From assembly GCF_000739595.1 (NCBI RefSeq), contig NZ_BBJP01000036.1, forward strand, positions 1-64,000: a DNA stretch of 64,000 bases, read 5' to 3'. The stretch is from Halorubrum halophilum (GTDB lineage: Archaea > Halobacteriota > Halobacteria > Halobacteriales > Haloferacaceae). The notes below the pieces were generated by a model. That model had not been told where the DNA came from and searched no databases. It saw nothing but the letters and a program-made list of their open reading frames with translations. Of the stretch, positions 47,346 through 54,695 are shown piece by piece. A program made the position numbers and the translations under genes. Position 1 is the stretch's first letter; every line of letters begins with the position of its first letter.

Positions 47346-47777
47346 CTACTCGAACAACGCGAAGTACGTCTCGATGTCCTCGGCCTGTACGGTCCGTCTG
47401 TCGGCGTGCCGCGCGAGCGTCGCGGCCGCGCTCGCGACGTTGTCGGCGTAGTCCTCCAGGATGTCGGCCAGCGCGATCCGCGCGTCGACGCCCACTCGGT
47501 ATCGGTCGTCGATCCGGAGCCGCGCGATGCGGTCGATAGGAGCGACGGGAAGGGTGAGATTCTCGCGGGCGATCACTTGTTCGACGCCGAAATCGGACGC
47601 CATCAGCGTCTTCCGTCCGTCCTCGGTTGCCCGTTCGGCCGCGTCGATCGCCAGCTCCGCGCCGTGCGCTTGGATCCGGCGAGCCAACTCCTCGGCGGCG
47701 TCCGCGCTCACCCGGAGGTCACCGGCGTTCCGCCGGATGATCCCGTCGACCGGCGCGAACGGCAACTCGACACTCAT
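47346..47777 (-). CDS. hstA: Archaeal histone, fused doublet (two histone folds)
   Basis: The 143-residue protein from MSVELPFAPVDGIIRRNAGD (47777) contains two histone folds in one chain: residues 1-70 (LPFAPVDGIIRRNAG...TEDGRKTLMASDF) and 72-143 (LPVAPIDRIARLRI...HADRRTVQAEDIETYF). Each has the RT/DR-type pairs and A-x-D-I end of HMf-like folds. This doublet form is typical of haloarchaea and would fold as an internal pseudo-dimer. It lies downstream of the RPA gene and upstream of a deacetylase gene. Confidence 0.95.
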   Translation of the reverse strand: MSVELPFAPVDGIIRRNAGDLRVSADAAEELARRIQAHGAELAIDAAERATEDGRKTLMASDFGVEQVIARENLTLPVAPIDRIARLRIDDRYRVGVDARIALADILEDYADNVASAAATLARHADRRTVQAEDIETYFALFE

Positions 47778-47934
47778 ACACACAGTCGCGTCCGTGCACC
47801 GTAAAACGTTTCCGTTACCCGCTCTCCGCGGCCGAGCGACTGCGTCGCCGCTACTCGAAGCTTCGCTGTGACGCGCCGCGTCTCACTGCGTTACGCGATG
47901 TCTCGCCCCTGTGTCCAAGATGCGCTCGTAGCGG

Positions 47935-49419
47935 CTAGAACACGTCGGTGGCGTCGATCGTTCCGTCGTGCTCCGTCCCGCGCACGGTGACCTCCTCGCC
48001 GAGCCGGAGGCTCGCGTCGGTCTCGACGCTCTTCGTCTGCTGGCCGTCGTCCAACACGACGGGGTCACCGGTCTGAACGACCGTTCCGGTGAACTCGACG
48101 TCCTCGGTCGCCGAGGTCGTCGCGGCCGCGGCGCCGCCGTCTCCGCCTCTCCCGTCGTCTCCAGCGGCCTCGCCCGCGACGGCCTCGGCGGCCGCCTTCT
48201 GTCCGTCCTCGGCGAATGCACCGAGCCCGGTGTCCGCTGCGCCGCGGTCGTCGCTTTCGGAGGCGTCGGATCCACCGGATCCGCGGGCGCCGGCCCCGCC
48301 GGCGGCGTCGCTCCCCTCGTCGAGGACGGTGACCGTCGAGCGCCAGTTCGCGGAGGCCTCGAGGTCGTCCTGCCAGCCGTCCTGGATCTCCACGTCGGTG
48401 AAGACGACGCGGTCGGCCAGCTCGATCTCGCGGTCGGCCTTGTCGCCCCACAGCGCGACGCGGATCTCGCCGGTGTCGTCCTTGATCCGGACGTTCCGCA
48501 CTTGCCCTTCCGAGCCGTCGTCGCGGTCGAACGTGCGCTTCGGATCGGTCTCGATGACGCCGCCGCCGATGTCGACGGTCTCGTCGATCTCTAGCTCCGC
48601 GATATCCGTCGTCTCCGGGACGTACTCCACGTCTTCGTCGACGCGCTCGATGGTACCGCGGTCGCCGACGTGGAGCTCCAGGTCGCCGTCGCGCTCGCGG
48701 ACGTAGCCGTCGCCGACCTCGACGACTTCGCCGGCGTCGAACTCCTCGGCGAGGTCGGCCTTGCCGTCCCACAGCGTGACGCGCACGCGACCTGTCTCGT
48801 CTCCGACCGTGAGGTTGGCCACCCGCCCCTCTGAGCCGTCGTCGCGGTCGAACGTGCGGATCGAGTCCGTGTCGAGCACCTGCCCGACGAGGTCCACGTC
48901 CGACGCGCCGAGCGAGAGGTCCTCGACGCGGTAGGTGTCGAGCACCTGCACGTCGACCTCGGCGTCCTCGTCCGGCTCGACCTTGTCCGCGCTCACTTCG
49001 AGCCCGCTGTACCCCTCCTTCGGGCGGCCCATGACGCGGAGCACCTGTCCGACCTCCAGCTGCTCTTCGGCCGCGGCGGCCATCTCGTCCCACAGCGCGA
49101 CCCGAACGGAGCCGGACGCGTCCGCCACGTCGACGTTGCAGACGCGGCCCTCCTCGGCGTCCTCGTCGTCGCGCTCGAACGTGCGGATATCGCCGATGGA
49201 GGTGACCTTCCCGAGGAACTTCACGTCGTTCATGCCGGGCTCGATGTCGGCGATCGTGTCGGCCTCCTCGTCGCGCAGCTCGTGGGCGATGAGCATCGCG
49301 GCCGTCTCCTCGTCGGCGAGCCCGCCCATCTGCTCGACCTTGTCCTCGACGGCCGCCTCGAACTCCTCGAACTCGACGTCGGTGTCGAGATCCTCGTAGA
49401 CGTCCTCTATCACTCCCAT
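47935..49419 (-). CDS. Replication protein A-like ssDNA-binding protein (several OB folds)
   Basis: From MGVIEDVYEDLDTDVEFEEF (49419) the protein has 494 residues. Three similar OB folds start near 70, 175 and 285, each with a TFxRDD..EGxVxN...G.VRVALW block, and a fourth more divergent OB-like segment ends the protein (VEFTGTVVQTGDPVVLDDGQ). A Gly/Ala/Ser/Asp linker of about 75 residues separates the third and fourth. No zinc finger is seen. It would coat single-stranded DNA in replication and repair. The histone gene follows after 157 bases. Confidence 0.9.
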   Translation of the reverse strand: MGVIEDVYEDLDTDVEFEEFEAAVEDKVEQMGGLADEETAAMLIAHELRDEEADTIADIEPGMNDVKFLGKVTSIGDIRTFERDDEDAEEGRVCNVDVADASGSVRVALWDEMAAAAEEQLEVGQVLRVMGRPKEGYSGLEVSADKVEPDEDAEVDVQVLDTYRVEDLSLGASDVDLVGQVLDTDSIRTFDRDDGSEGRVANLTVGDETGRVRVTLWDGKADLAEEFDAGEVVEVGDGYVRERDGDLELHVGDRGTIERVDEDVEYVPETTDIAELEIDETVDIGGGVIETDPKRTFDRDDGSEGQVRNVRIKDDTGEIRVALWGDKADREIELADRVVFTDVEIQDGWQDDLEASANWRSTVTVLDEGSDAAGGAGARGSGGSDASESDDRGAADTGLGAFAEDGQKAAAEAVAGEAAGDDGRGGDGGAAAATTSATEDVEFTGTVVQTGDPVVLDDGQQTKSVETDASLRLGEEVTVRGTEHDGTIDATDVF

Positions 49420-49725
49420 ACGCGTACCACCTCGGTTGTCGAGTCCGCGGATAAGCGTTGTCCTTGCGGGGGTCTCGCGGTCGATTCTGCGCGCTCGTTC
49501 CGCGGGCGCCGCGGCGTCGCCGTCGCGGATCGGGGCGTCGTCATACCCGTCCATCCGTCCCGTCGGTACAAAAGGTGTGTAATCCGAACTCGCCCCGTCT
49601 CGCCTCGCTACGCGTCACGTGGCCGATCGGTCGACGGTATGACGCGACCGCGGCGTGTGTAACCGTTCGCCACGCGTCTCGTGGACCGTAACCGTCTTAA
49701 GTACCAGCGCGGTACGTTCATTTGA

Positions 49726-49798
49726 GTCCTGGTAGGGTAGTGGACTATCCTCTTGGCTTGCGGAGCCAGGGACCGGAGTTCAAATCTCCGTCAGGACG
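49726..49798 (+). tRNA. tRNA-Arg(GCG)
   Basis: The gene is 73 bases. Acceptor GTCCTGG pairs with TCAGGAC, the anticodon stem is TTGGC/GCCAG with loop TTGCGGA giving anticodon GCG (49760-49762), and the T-arm is CGGAGTTCAAATCTCCG. The discriminator is G. It is preceded by a CTTAAG box about 30 bases upstream and followed at once by a 13-bp hairpin. Confidence 0.92.
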
Positions 49799-50159
49799 TT
49801 TTCGGACACACCAAACGGCGAGCATCGCGAGCCGTGCGTGTGTCCGAAAACTCCGCGGAGATTTGAGCAGGAAAGTCGCAGCCCGGGAAGCGAACGAACT
49901 GAGCGACCCGGACCGTCTTTCCGAGTTCAAATCTCCGTCAGGACGTTCACTTTGCGGCTGTCTCACTTCGTTCGACAGCCGCTGCGTTCACGTCCTGACG
50001 TGCCCCGCGCTCGCTTGTTCGCGGCTTCGCCGCTCACTTTCGAGGGCTCCCTTCGGTCGCCCTCGCCTCGCTCGCGCGGGACTCCGTCAGGACGTTTTCG
50101 GACACCTAAACGGCGAGCATCGCGAGCCGTGTCCGCGCCGACGATCGCAAACGCCGCGC
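49799..50159 (+). repeat. tRNA-Arg tail repeats and hairpins
   Basis: Directly after the tRNA is a 13-bp stem (49799-49811 with 49838-49850) around GGCGAGCATCGCGAGCCGT (49817-49835). Hairpin 2 follows, with 5' arm GGAGATTTGA (49857-49866), the reverse complement of the tRNA T-arm, and 3' arm TCAAATCTCC (49927-49936) that runs into the full tRNA 3' end CGTCAGGACGTT (to 49947). A third tail copy, CTCCGTCAGGACGTTTTCGG at 50082-50101, is again followed by the core (50112-50130). No protein gene is present. It ends at the antiporter stop. Confidence 0.8.
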
Positions 50160-52013
50160 TCAGTCGTGCGGGTGGAACCGTTCCATCGCGCGCTTGACCG
50201 CGTCCGTATCGCCGATGAAGGTGATGTGGTCGCCGTACTCCAGCACGCTGTCCGCCGACGGCACGTGGTTTTCGCCGTCCCGGCTGACGACGGCCACGAA
50301 GGTGCCGTCGGGGATCTCCGCGTTGAGGTCGCGGATCGTCTTCCCGGCGAGGTTCTCCGCGGTCACCTCGACCTCCTGCACGTCGTGGCTGTCGCCCAGT
50401 TCGTTCATCCAGTGGGTGATCGCCGGGCGCTCGATCTCGTCGTCGATGGCGACGGCGGTGGCCGTCGGCGAGTCGATCGCCTCCACGCCGATGCTCTCGA
50501 AGGCGTCGACGTTGTCGGGTTGGTTCACTCGGGAAAACGCCGACTCGACGCCGAACTTCGTGATCGCGAGCTGGCACGCGAGGAGGTTGATGTCGTCGTC
50601 GCCGGTCACCGTGATCACCCGCTTCGCGTCCCCGATGCCCGCGCCCCGCAGCGTCTCCGTGTCGCTGCCGTCGCCCTCGTACACGGTGAACCCCTCCGAG
50701 CGCGCCCGCTCGACTACCTCGTCGTCGCTCTCGACGATGACGACGTACTCACCCCGCCGCTCCAGTCGTGTGGCGAGCGCCCGGCCGACCCGACCGCCGC
50801 CGATAATTATCGTGCGCATTGGTGACACTCCGAGGACGTCGCCGATCTGCCGCGCCAGCCCGGCCTCGATCGCGACCGTCGCGAAGATGACGGCGAACAC
50901 CGTTCCGACCAGCAGCTCGCCCGCCGCCACGTTTCCGGCCAGCTCCAGTTCGATCGCGAACAGCGTGGCCACGCTCGCCGGGATGATCCCGCGCGGGCCC
51001 ACGCTCGCGAGGAACAACCGCTCCGGCCACGTGAACCGCTCGACGCCGGCGGTGGCGATGATCGCGCTGAGCGGCCGGAGCACGAGCATGATCACCAGCA
51101 CGAGCCCGACGGCGCCGACGCCGAGCGCCGCGATCGCCTGAACGTCGATCAGCGCCGCCAGCGAGATGAACACGAACGAGAGGACGACGAGCGTCGTGTT
51201 CTCCGCGAACCGCTCGATCTCCTCTCTGTGGTCGATGTCGAGGTTGCCGAGGAGGATCCCGCTCGTTGCCGCCGCCGCGATCCCCGCCTCCGCGGCGACG
51301 GCCTCTGCGGCCGCGAACGCGCCGACCGCCGCCGCCAGCACGAGGAACTGAGACGCCTGCACGTCGCGCTCCGGGACGAACTCGCTGTCCAGGAGGTAGT
51401 AGATGATCACCGTCGCAAGCACCCCGGCGCCCACGCCGACGCCGAGCCGCTGGAGGAACGAGAGCAGGGTCGCGGGGACCCCGAGGTCGTCGAGCAGCAG
51501 CGTCTCGAATATCACCACGGCGACGATCGCGGCCGTCACGTCGTTCACGATCCCCTCGGTCTCTAACGCGGTCGCGACGTGGTCCCTGACGCGGACGACG
51601 TTGAGTATCGGCGTGATCACGGTCGGACCCGTCGCGACGAGCAGCGCGCCGATCAGCAGCGCGATCTCCCAGTCGGCCCCCTCGAAGAACCGGACCGCGG
51701 CCGCCGTCCCGAGGAACATCACGAGGGCGCTGACCGTTACCAGCCGGAGCGACACCGTCGACGCGCTCCGGATCCGCTCGATCTGCAGGGCGAACGCCCC
51801 CTCGAAGACGATGATCGCGACGCTGAGCCCGACGATGATCTCGAGCCCGTCTCCGAACGTATCTAACGTGACGAGCCCCAACACCTCCGGGCCCAACACG
51901 ACGCCGATCAGGAGATAGAAGATGACGCTCGGCACCTTCAGACGGTGCGCGACCAGTTGGACGACGAGTCCCGACACGAGGATCGCCGCGATGACCGGCA
52001 ACAGGCTGGACAC
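50160..52013 (-). CDS. CPA2-type cation:proton antiporter with TrkA-N and TrkA-C domains
   Basis: The preferred GTG start (52013) gives 617 residues; a longer frame to 52085 adds polar sequence, and a TATA-like TAATTTATA box at 52098-52106 would place transcription start near 52078, inside that extension. Residues 1-390 form 11-13 membrane helices of the KefB/NapA type. Then come the Rossmann domain IIGGGRVGRALATRLERRG near 400 and a TrkA-C domain ending FIGDTDAVKRAMERF. NAD(H) and a second ligand would gate K+ or Na+ exchange with protons. Confidence 0.88.
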   Translation of the reverse strand: MSSLLPVIAAILVSGLVVQLVAHRLKVPSVIFYLLIGVVLGPEVLGLVTLDTFGDGLEIIVGLSVAIIVFEGAFALQIERIRSASTVSLRLVTVSALVMFLGTAAAVRFFEGADWEIALLIGALLVATGPTVITPILNVVRVRDHVATALETEGIVNDVTAAIVAVVIFETLLLDDLGVPATLLSFLQRLGVGVGAGVLATVIIYYLLDSEFVPERDVQASQFLVLAAAVGAFAAAEAVAAEAGIAAAATSGILLGNLDIDHREEIERFAENTTLVVLSFVFISLAALIDVQAIAALGVGAVGLVLVIMLVLRPLSAIIATAGVERFTWPERLFLASVGPRGIIPASVATLFAIELELAGNVAAGELLVGTVFAVIFATVAIEAGLARQIGDVLGVSPMRTIIIGGGRVGRALATRLERRGEYVVIVESDDEVVERARSEGFTVYEGDGSDTETLRGAGIGDAKRVITVTGDDDINLLACQLAITKFGVESAFSRVNQPDNVDAFESIGVEAIDSPTATAVAIDDEIERPAITHWMNELGDSHDVQEVEVTAENLAGKTIRDLNAEIPDGTFVAVVSRDGENHVPSADSVLEYGDHITFIGDTDAVKRAMERFHPHD

Positions 52014-52399
52014 GTCTACGGGTCGTACGGCTGCCGCCCTCCTTAGTGTACTGGTAGCTGACGCCGGCTCCGGCCTCCGCACCACCCTCTGGGAGATAAT
52101 TTATAATTATATTTTCGCAAGAACGAATCACGCCATTGATCCGCACACACGAGCAACTATTAACTCGGTTCCTCCTGTCAATGAGAATACGATCGAGCGG
52201 ACTCCCCCGCCGGGTCCCCCAACCATGACCGTTCGCGACACCATCCCGACGCTCGCCCCCCTCTGGAGCGTCGGGAAGCGGGGTCGCGGAACGGTCGTCG
52301 CTCGCTCCGACGCCGTCGCCGCGTAACCCCGACGCGGGGGCGGTCGGCTTCGCCCGTCGGAGCGAGCGCCGCCTTCTCTCCCCACCTCTTCCGACAGTT
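52014..52399. other. Intergenic region with AT-rich promoter segment
   Basis: The stretch from 52095 to 52185 is AT-rich and holds the antiporter promoter on the minus strand. A 33-codon plus-strand frame (52225-52326, MTVRDTIPTLAPLWSVGKRG) is possible but I cannot support it. The remainder is GC-rich without recognisable elements. Confidence 0.45.
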
Positions 52400-52458
52400 G
52401 GACCCGGTAGCTCAAGCGGCAGAGCCTCGGGTGAGGAATCGACTCCCTCCCGGGTCCG
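52400..52458 (+). ncRNA. tRNA-like sequence lacking an anticodon arm, abutting a start codon
   Basis: Acceptor GGACCCG (52400-52406) pairs perfectly with CGGGTCC (52451-52457), followed by a discriminator-like G. A canonical D-arm GCTC AAGCGGCA GAGC comes next. Only about 25 bases remain before the 3' acceptor strand, enough for one small hairpin (GAGG with CCTC), so there is no room for both anticodon and T arms. The sequence ends one base before ATG 52460. It may be a decayed tRNA or a structured leader of the next gene. Confidence 0.45.
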
Positions 52459-52459
52459 T

Positions 52460-52726
52460 ATGGCAGTCCAACCCTGCCACCGCGCGATCGATGTCGTGCT
52501 CCGGCTGTCAGTCCCCCGCGACGCCGCGGGCGACCTCCACGCCGGGGTCCGCGACAAGCTCGCCGGCCGCGACGGCGTCGACGTCGAACGCGTCGACGTC
52601 GTCGCACTCCGGCCGCGCCTCAACGACCTCACGGTCGAGGTCCACGCCTCGCTCCGGCTCGCGCCGGACGCCGAGGCCGACGACCTCACCGAGATCGTCG
52701 GGGTCCACGAGGCGCGTCCCCGGTAG
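52460..52726 (+). CDS. Small conserved-looking protein, unknown function
   Basis: The 88-residue product starts MAVQPCHRAIDVVLRLSVPR and has alternating beta/alpha sequence (GVDVERVDVVALRPRLNDLT, VEVHASLRLAPDAEADDLTE). Codon use and acidic composition fit its neighbours. The ATG follows the tRNA-like sequence by one base, so its mRNA leader would be that structure. No family is recognised. Confidence 0.6.
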   Translation: MAVQPCHRAIDVVLRLSVPRDAAGDLHAGVRDKLAGRDGVDVERVDVVALRPRLNDLTVEVHASLRLAPDAEADDLTEIVGVHEARPR

Positions 52727-52822
52727 CGGACGCCGAGCGATCCGGTCCACGCGGTCCCCGACCGACGCACCGACTCCGACCGCGGCGCGAGGACTCGCGC
52801 CACCCACCCCAACAACACGACG

Positions 52823-53113
52823 ATGTCACGAGACTCCCCCTCCAGACGCACGAGACGCCCCGACCTCCACGCCGGTCCGGCACCCGCCGACCGCGCGCCC
52901 TCGTGGCGCGCGACGGCGGCGCTCGCCGCGCTGCCGGTCCTGACTCTCGCCGTCGCCGCGTTCCCGACCGCGGCCGCGTTCGTCGCGGCCTCCCTCGTCG
53001 GCGCGGTCGCCGGCGTCGCCCTCCAGCGCCGGTATCCGGACGCGCTCGATCGCGTCGTCGACCGCGCGCGACCGACGCCCGATGACGACCCGACCGGCGC
53101 GGCCGACGGCTGA
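52823..53113 (+). CDS. Small membrane protein, unknown function
   Basis: The 96-residue frame has a basic N-terminus (MSRDSPSRRTRRPDLHAGPA) and one long or two short hydrophobic helices (TAALAALPVLTLAVAAFPTA, then FVAASLVGAVAGVAL), ending in an acidic tail. Composition of the hydrophobic part supports a genuine gene, but GC-rich DNA can mimic this, so the call is moderate. Confidence 0.5.
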   Translation: MSRDSPSRRTRRPDLHAGPAPADRAPSWRATAALAALPVLTLAVAAFPTAAAFVAASLVGAVAGVALQRRYPDALDRVVDRARPTPDDDPTGAADG

Positions 53114-53297
53114 TCGCGCCGAACCATCGACTCCCCGCTGACGTTTCGGTCTCCCACCTCGCCTCCTGCTGACGCGTGCCCTCTCCCCTCTCTGCTCCCG
53201 CTGCTGTTCGGCCTTCCCTCTCCGCCCTTCGTTTCGGTTCCGGCTGTCACCTCGGTCGTCCTCATCGCTTATCCGTCGGAGTCCCCGAAGGATCGGT

Positions 53298-53981
53298 ATG
53301 ACCGATCGCGAGCCCGGATCCGGAGCCGGCGAGGGCGCCGAGGGGACCGCCGACGCCGACGCTGCGCCTTCCGTTCCCGCCGCGCTCCGCGCCGGCGCCG
53401 CCCTCTTCAACGAGGGGCACGTCCTCGCGGCGCACGACCCGTGGGAGGCGGCGTGGCTCCCGCTCGTCGAGGGCCCCGACGAGCGCCTGCTCCACGGACT
53501 GATCGCGACTGCGGCGGCGACCCATCACGCCGCCGATCGCAACTGGTCCGGTGCGGTCGGCTGCGCCGGCAACGCGGTCGAGTACCTCGACGGCGTCGGG
53601 TCGGCGCGACGGGGGATCGACCTCGCCCCCGTCCGCGACTGGTGTCGCCGGCTTGCGACCGACCCCGAGGCGATCGAACGCGCGACTCCGCCGACGCTCC
53701 GGATCGACGGGACGGCACCGCGGTTCGGCGACCTCGACCTGCCGGCCGCGCTGCTCGCGGCGTCGGCGCTGGCCGGCGCGGTCGCTCCCGGCGACGAGGA
53801 GACGTTCGAGACCGCGGCGTCGCTCGCGCGCGAGGAGCGCGGCACCGGCCGAACGACGTTCGCGGAGCTGCTGTTCGCGTTCCTCCGCACGCCAGACGCC
53901 CGCCCGCAGGTGGCCGCTCGGCTCGCGGACCACGTGGAACTGGCGGAGCGGAAGCGGCGCGACGTCGACGACCTGTTTTAG
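53298..53981 (+). CDS. DUF309 family protein
   Basis: The 227-residue protein contains the DUF309 signature LFNEGHVLAAHDPWEAAWLP, then EGPDERLLHGLIATAAATHH and AGNAVEYLDGVG. DUF309 is a helical family of bacteria and archaea with unknown biochemistry. The first 30 residues are an acidic Ala-rich lead. The start is ATG 53298, about 25 bases after a CGCTTATCC box. Confidence 0.85.
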   Translation: MTDREPGSGAGEGAEGTADADAAPSVPAALRAGAALFNEGHVLAAHDPWEAAWLPLVEGPDERLLHGLIATAAATHHAADRNWSGAVGCAGNAVEYLDGVGSARRGIDLAPVRDWCRRLATDPEAIERATPPTLRIDGTAPRFGDLDLPAALLAASALAGAVAPGDEETFETAASLAREERGTGRTTFAELLFAFLRTPDARPQVAARLADHVELAERKRRDVDDLF

Positions 53982-54021
53982 ATAGCTGCCCGGTCGCGGT
54001 CGCTACGGGATCGAGGGCGGT

Positions 54022-54217
54022 TGATGGCGGGAGTGGATGTTGCAGTTTGTCGGTGCCGATTCAGTATTAAAATGCCCGCGAACGGTGGCGACGATCGTTT
54101 ATAAATGCCGATGTGGCGGCGCGCGCCTTCGAGCGCCTCTCAGGCGCGGCTTGGGCTTTGGAGACCTTCACCGCGACGGCAACGATTTATAAATATCCCA
54201 CGCCGGTTCCGCTATCC
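54022..54217 (+). mobile_element. MITE-like repeat element, internally deleted copy C
   Basis: About 196 bp, same orientation as copy A. The left end TGATGGCGGGAGTG is followed by GATGTTGCAG...GTCGGTG, a TATTAAAA box and CGACGATCGTTTATAAA, matching copy A block by block. The right part GGCTTGGGCTTTGGAGA, CTTCACCGC and GATTTATAAAT matches the 3' part of A, ending near CCGCTATCC. The central 250 bases, with the long stem and the CTCAAAGGGGCAGCC block, are missing and replaced by a small hairpin (GCGCC...GGCGC). It lies upstream of the gene at 54278. Confidence 0.75.
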
Positions 54218-54247
54218 GCGGACCGAGCATCCACGTATCGCCAACGG

Positions 54248-54256
54248 ACCTATATC
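54248..54256 (+). promoter_or_regulatory. Predicted TATA box for the gene at 54278
   Basis: ACCTATATCC ends about 22 bases before ATG 54278, the spacing of a leaderless haloarchaeal transcript. It lies just outside copy C, so the element did not remove this promoter, though TTTATAAAT boxes inside the element could add transcription. Confidence 0.5.
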
Positions 54257-54277
54257 CGACGCGCCGGTACGCCCTCC

Positions 54278-54580
54278 ATGGACGACCGACTCGAACGCGT
54301 CATCCGCCAGCAGCTCCGCAAGGCGGGCAAGCAGTTCGAGGAGGCCAAGCGGGCGTACTCCGAGGCGAAGGACGACCCCGCGGGCGACGCCGCCGGGGCG
54401 AAGCGGTACGACCTCCCGACCGACGACGAGGGGCGCGCCCGGATCGTCTGTCGCCGACACGCGGAGCGCCGGGCCGTCCCCGTCGACGGCGAGGGCCGAC
54501 CGTCGTGTTTCGAGGGCGGCCACCCCGACTGCGAGGGGTGCGCGGAGGACGTGCGGGAGGGGTTCGTCGAGACTTGGTGA
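54278..54580 (+). CDS. Haloarchaeal zinc-binding-like small protein (DUF7091-like)
   Basis: The 100-residue protein starts MDDRLERVIRQQLRKAGKQF: a basic coiled N-terminus followed by RYDLPTDDEGRARIVCRRHA. The second half has C-x-x-x-H and FEGGHPDCEGCAEDVREGFV, giving Cys and His residues that may hold zinc. It resembles a conserved haloarchaeal family I remember as DUF7091; function is unknown. Confidence 0.75.
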   Translation: MDDRLERVIRQQLRKAGKQFEEAKRAYSEAKDDPAGDAAGAKRYDLPTDDEGRARIVCRRHAERRAVPVDGEGRPSCFEGGHPDCEGCAEDVREGFVETW

Positions 54581-54695
54581 GGGTGAGCGGCGAGGCAGAT
54601 CGGTGAGCGTCGAGGCAGACCGGTGAGCGGCGAGAAGCGCGGAGTCGCGGGAACCCACCCAAAGGCGTTTCTCTCCCGGGGGCTTCAGGCGACCC

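Noticed and set aside
52225-52326. 33-residue gene
   Set aside because: Only an ATG and an open frame support it; the composition is ambiguous and there is no promoter at suitable spacing.
50749-53265. An 838-residue minus-strand frame across the antiporter
   Set aside because: It is an alternative frame of the CPA2 antiporter with extreme Arg/Gly content.
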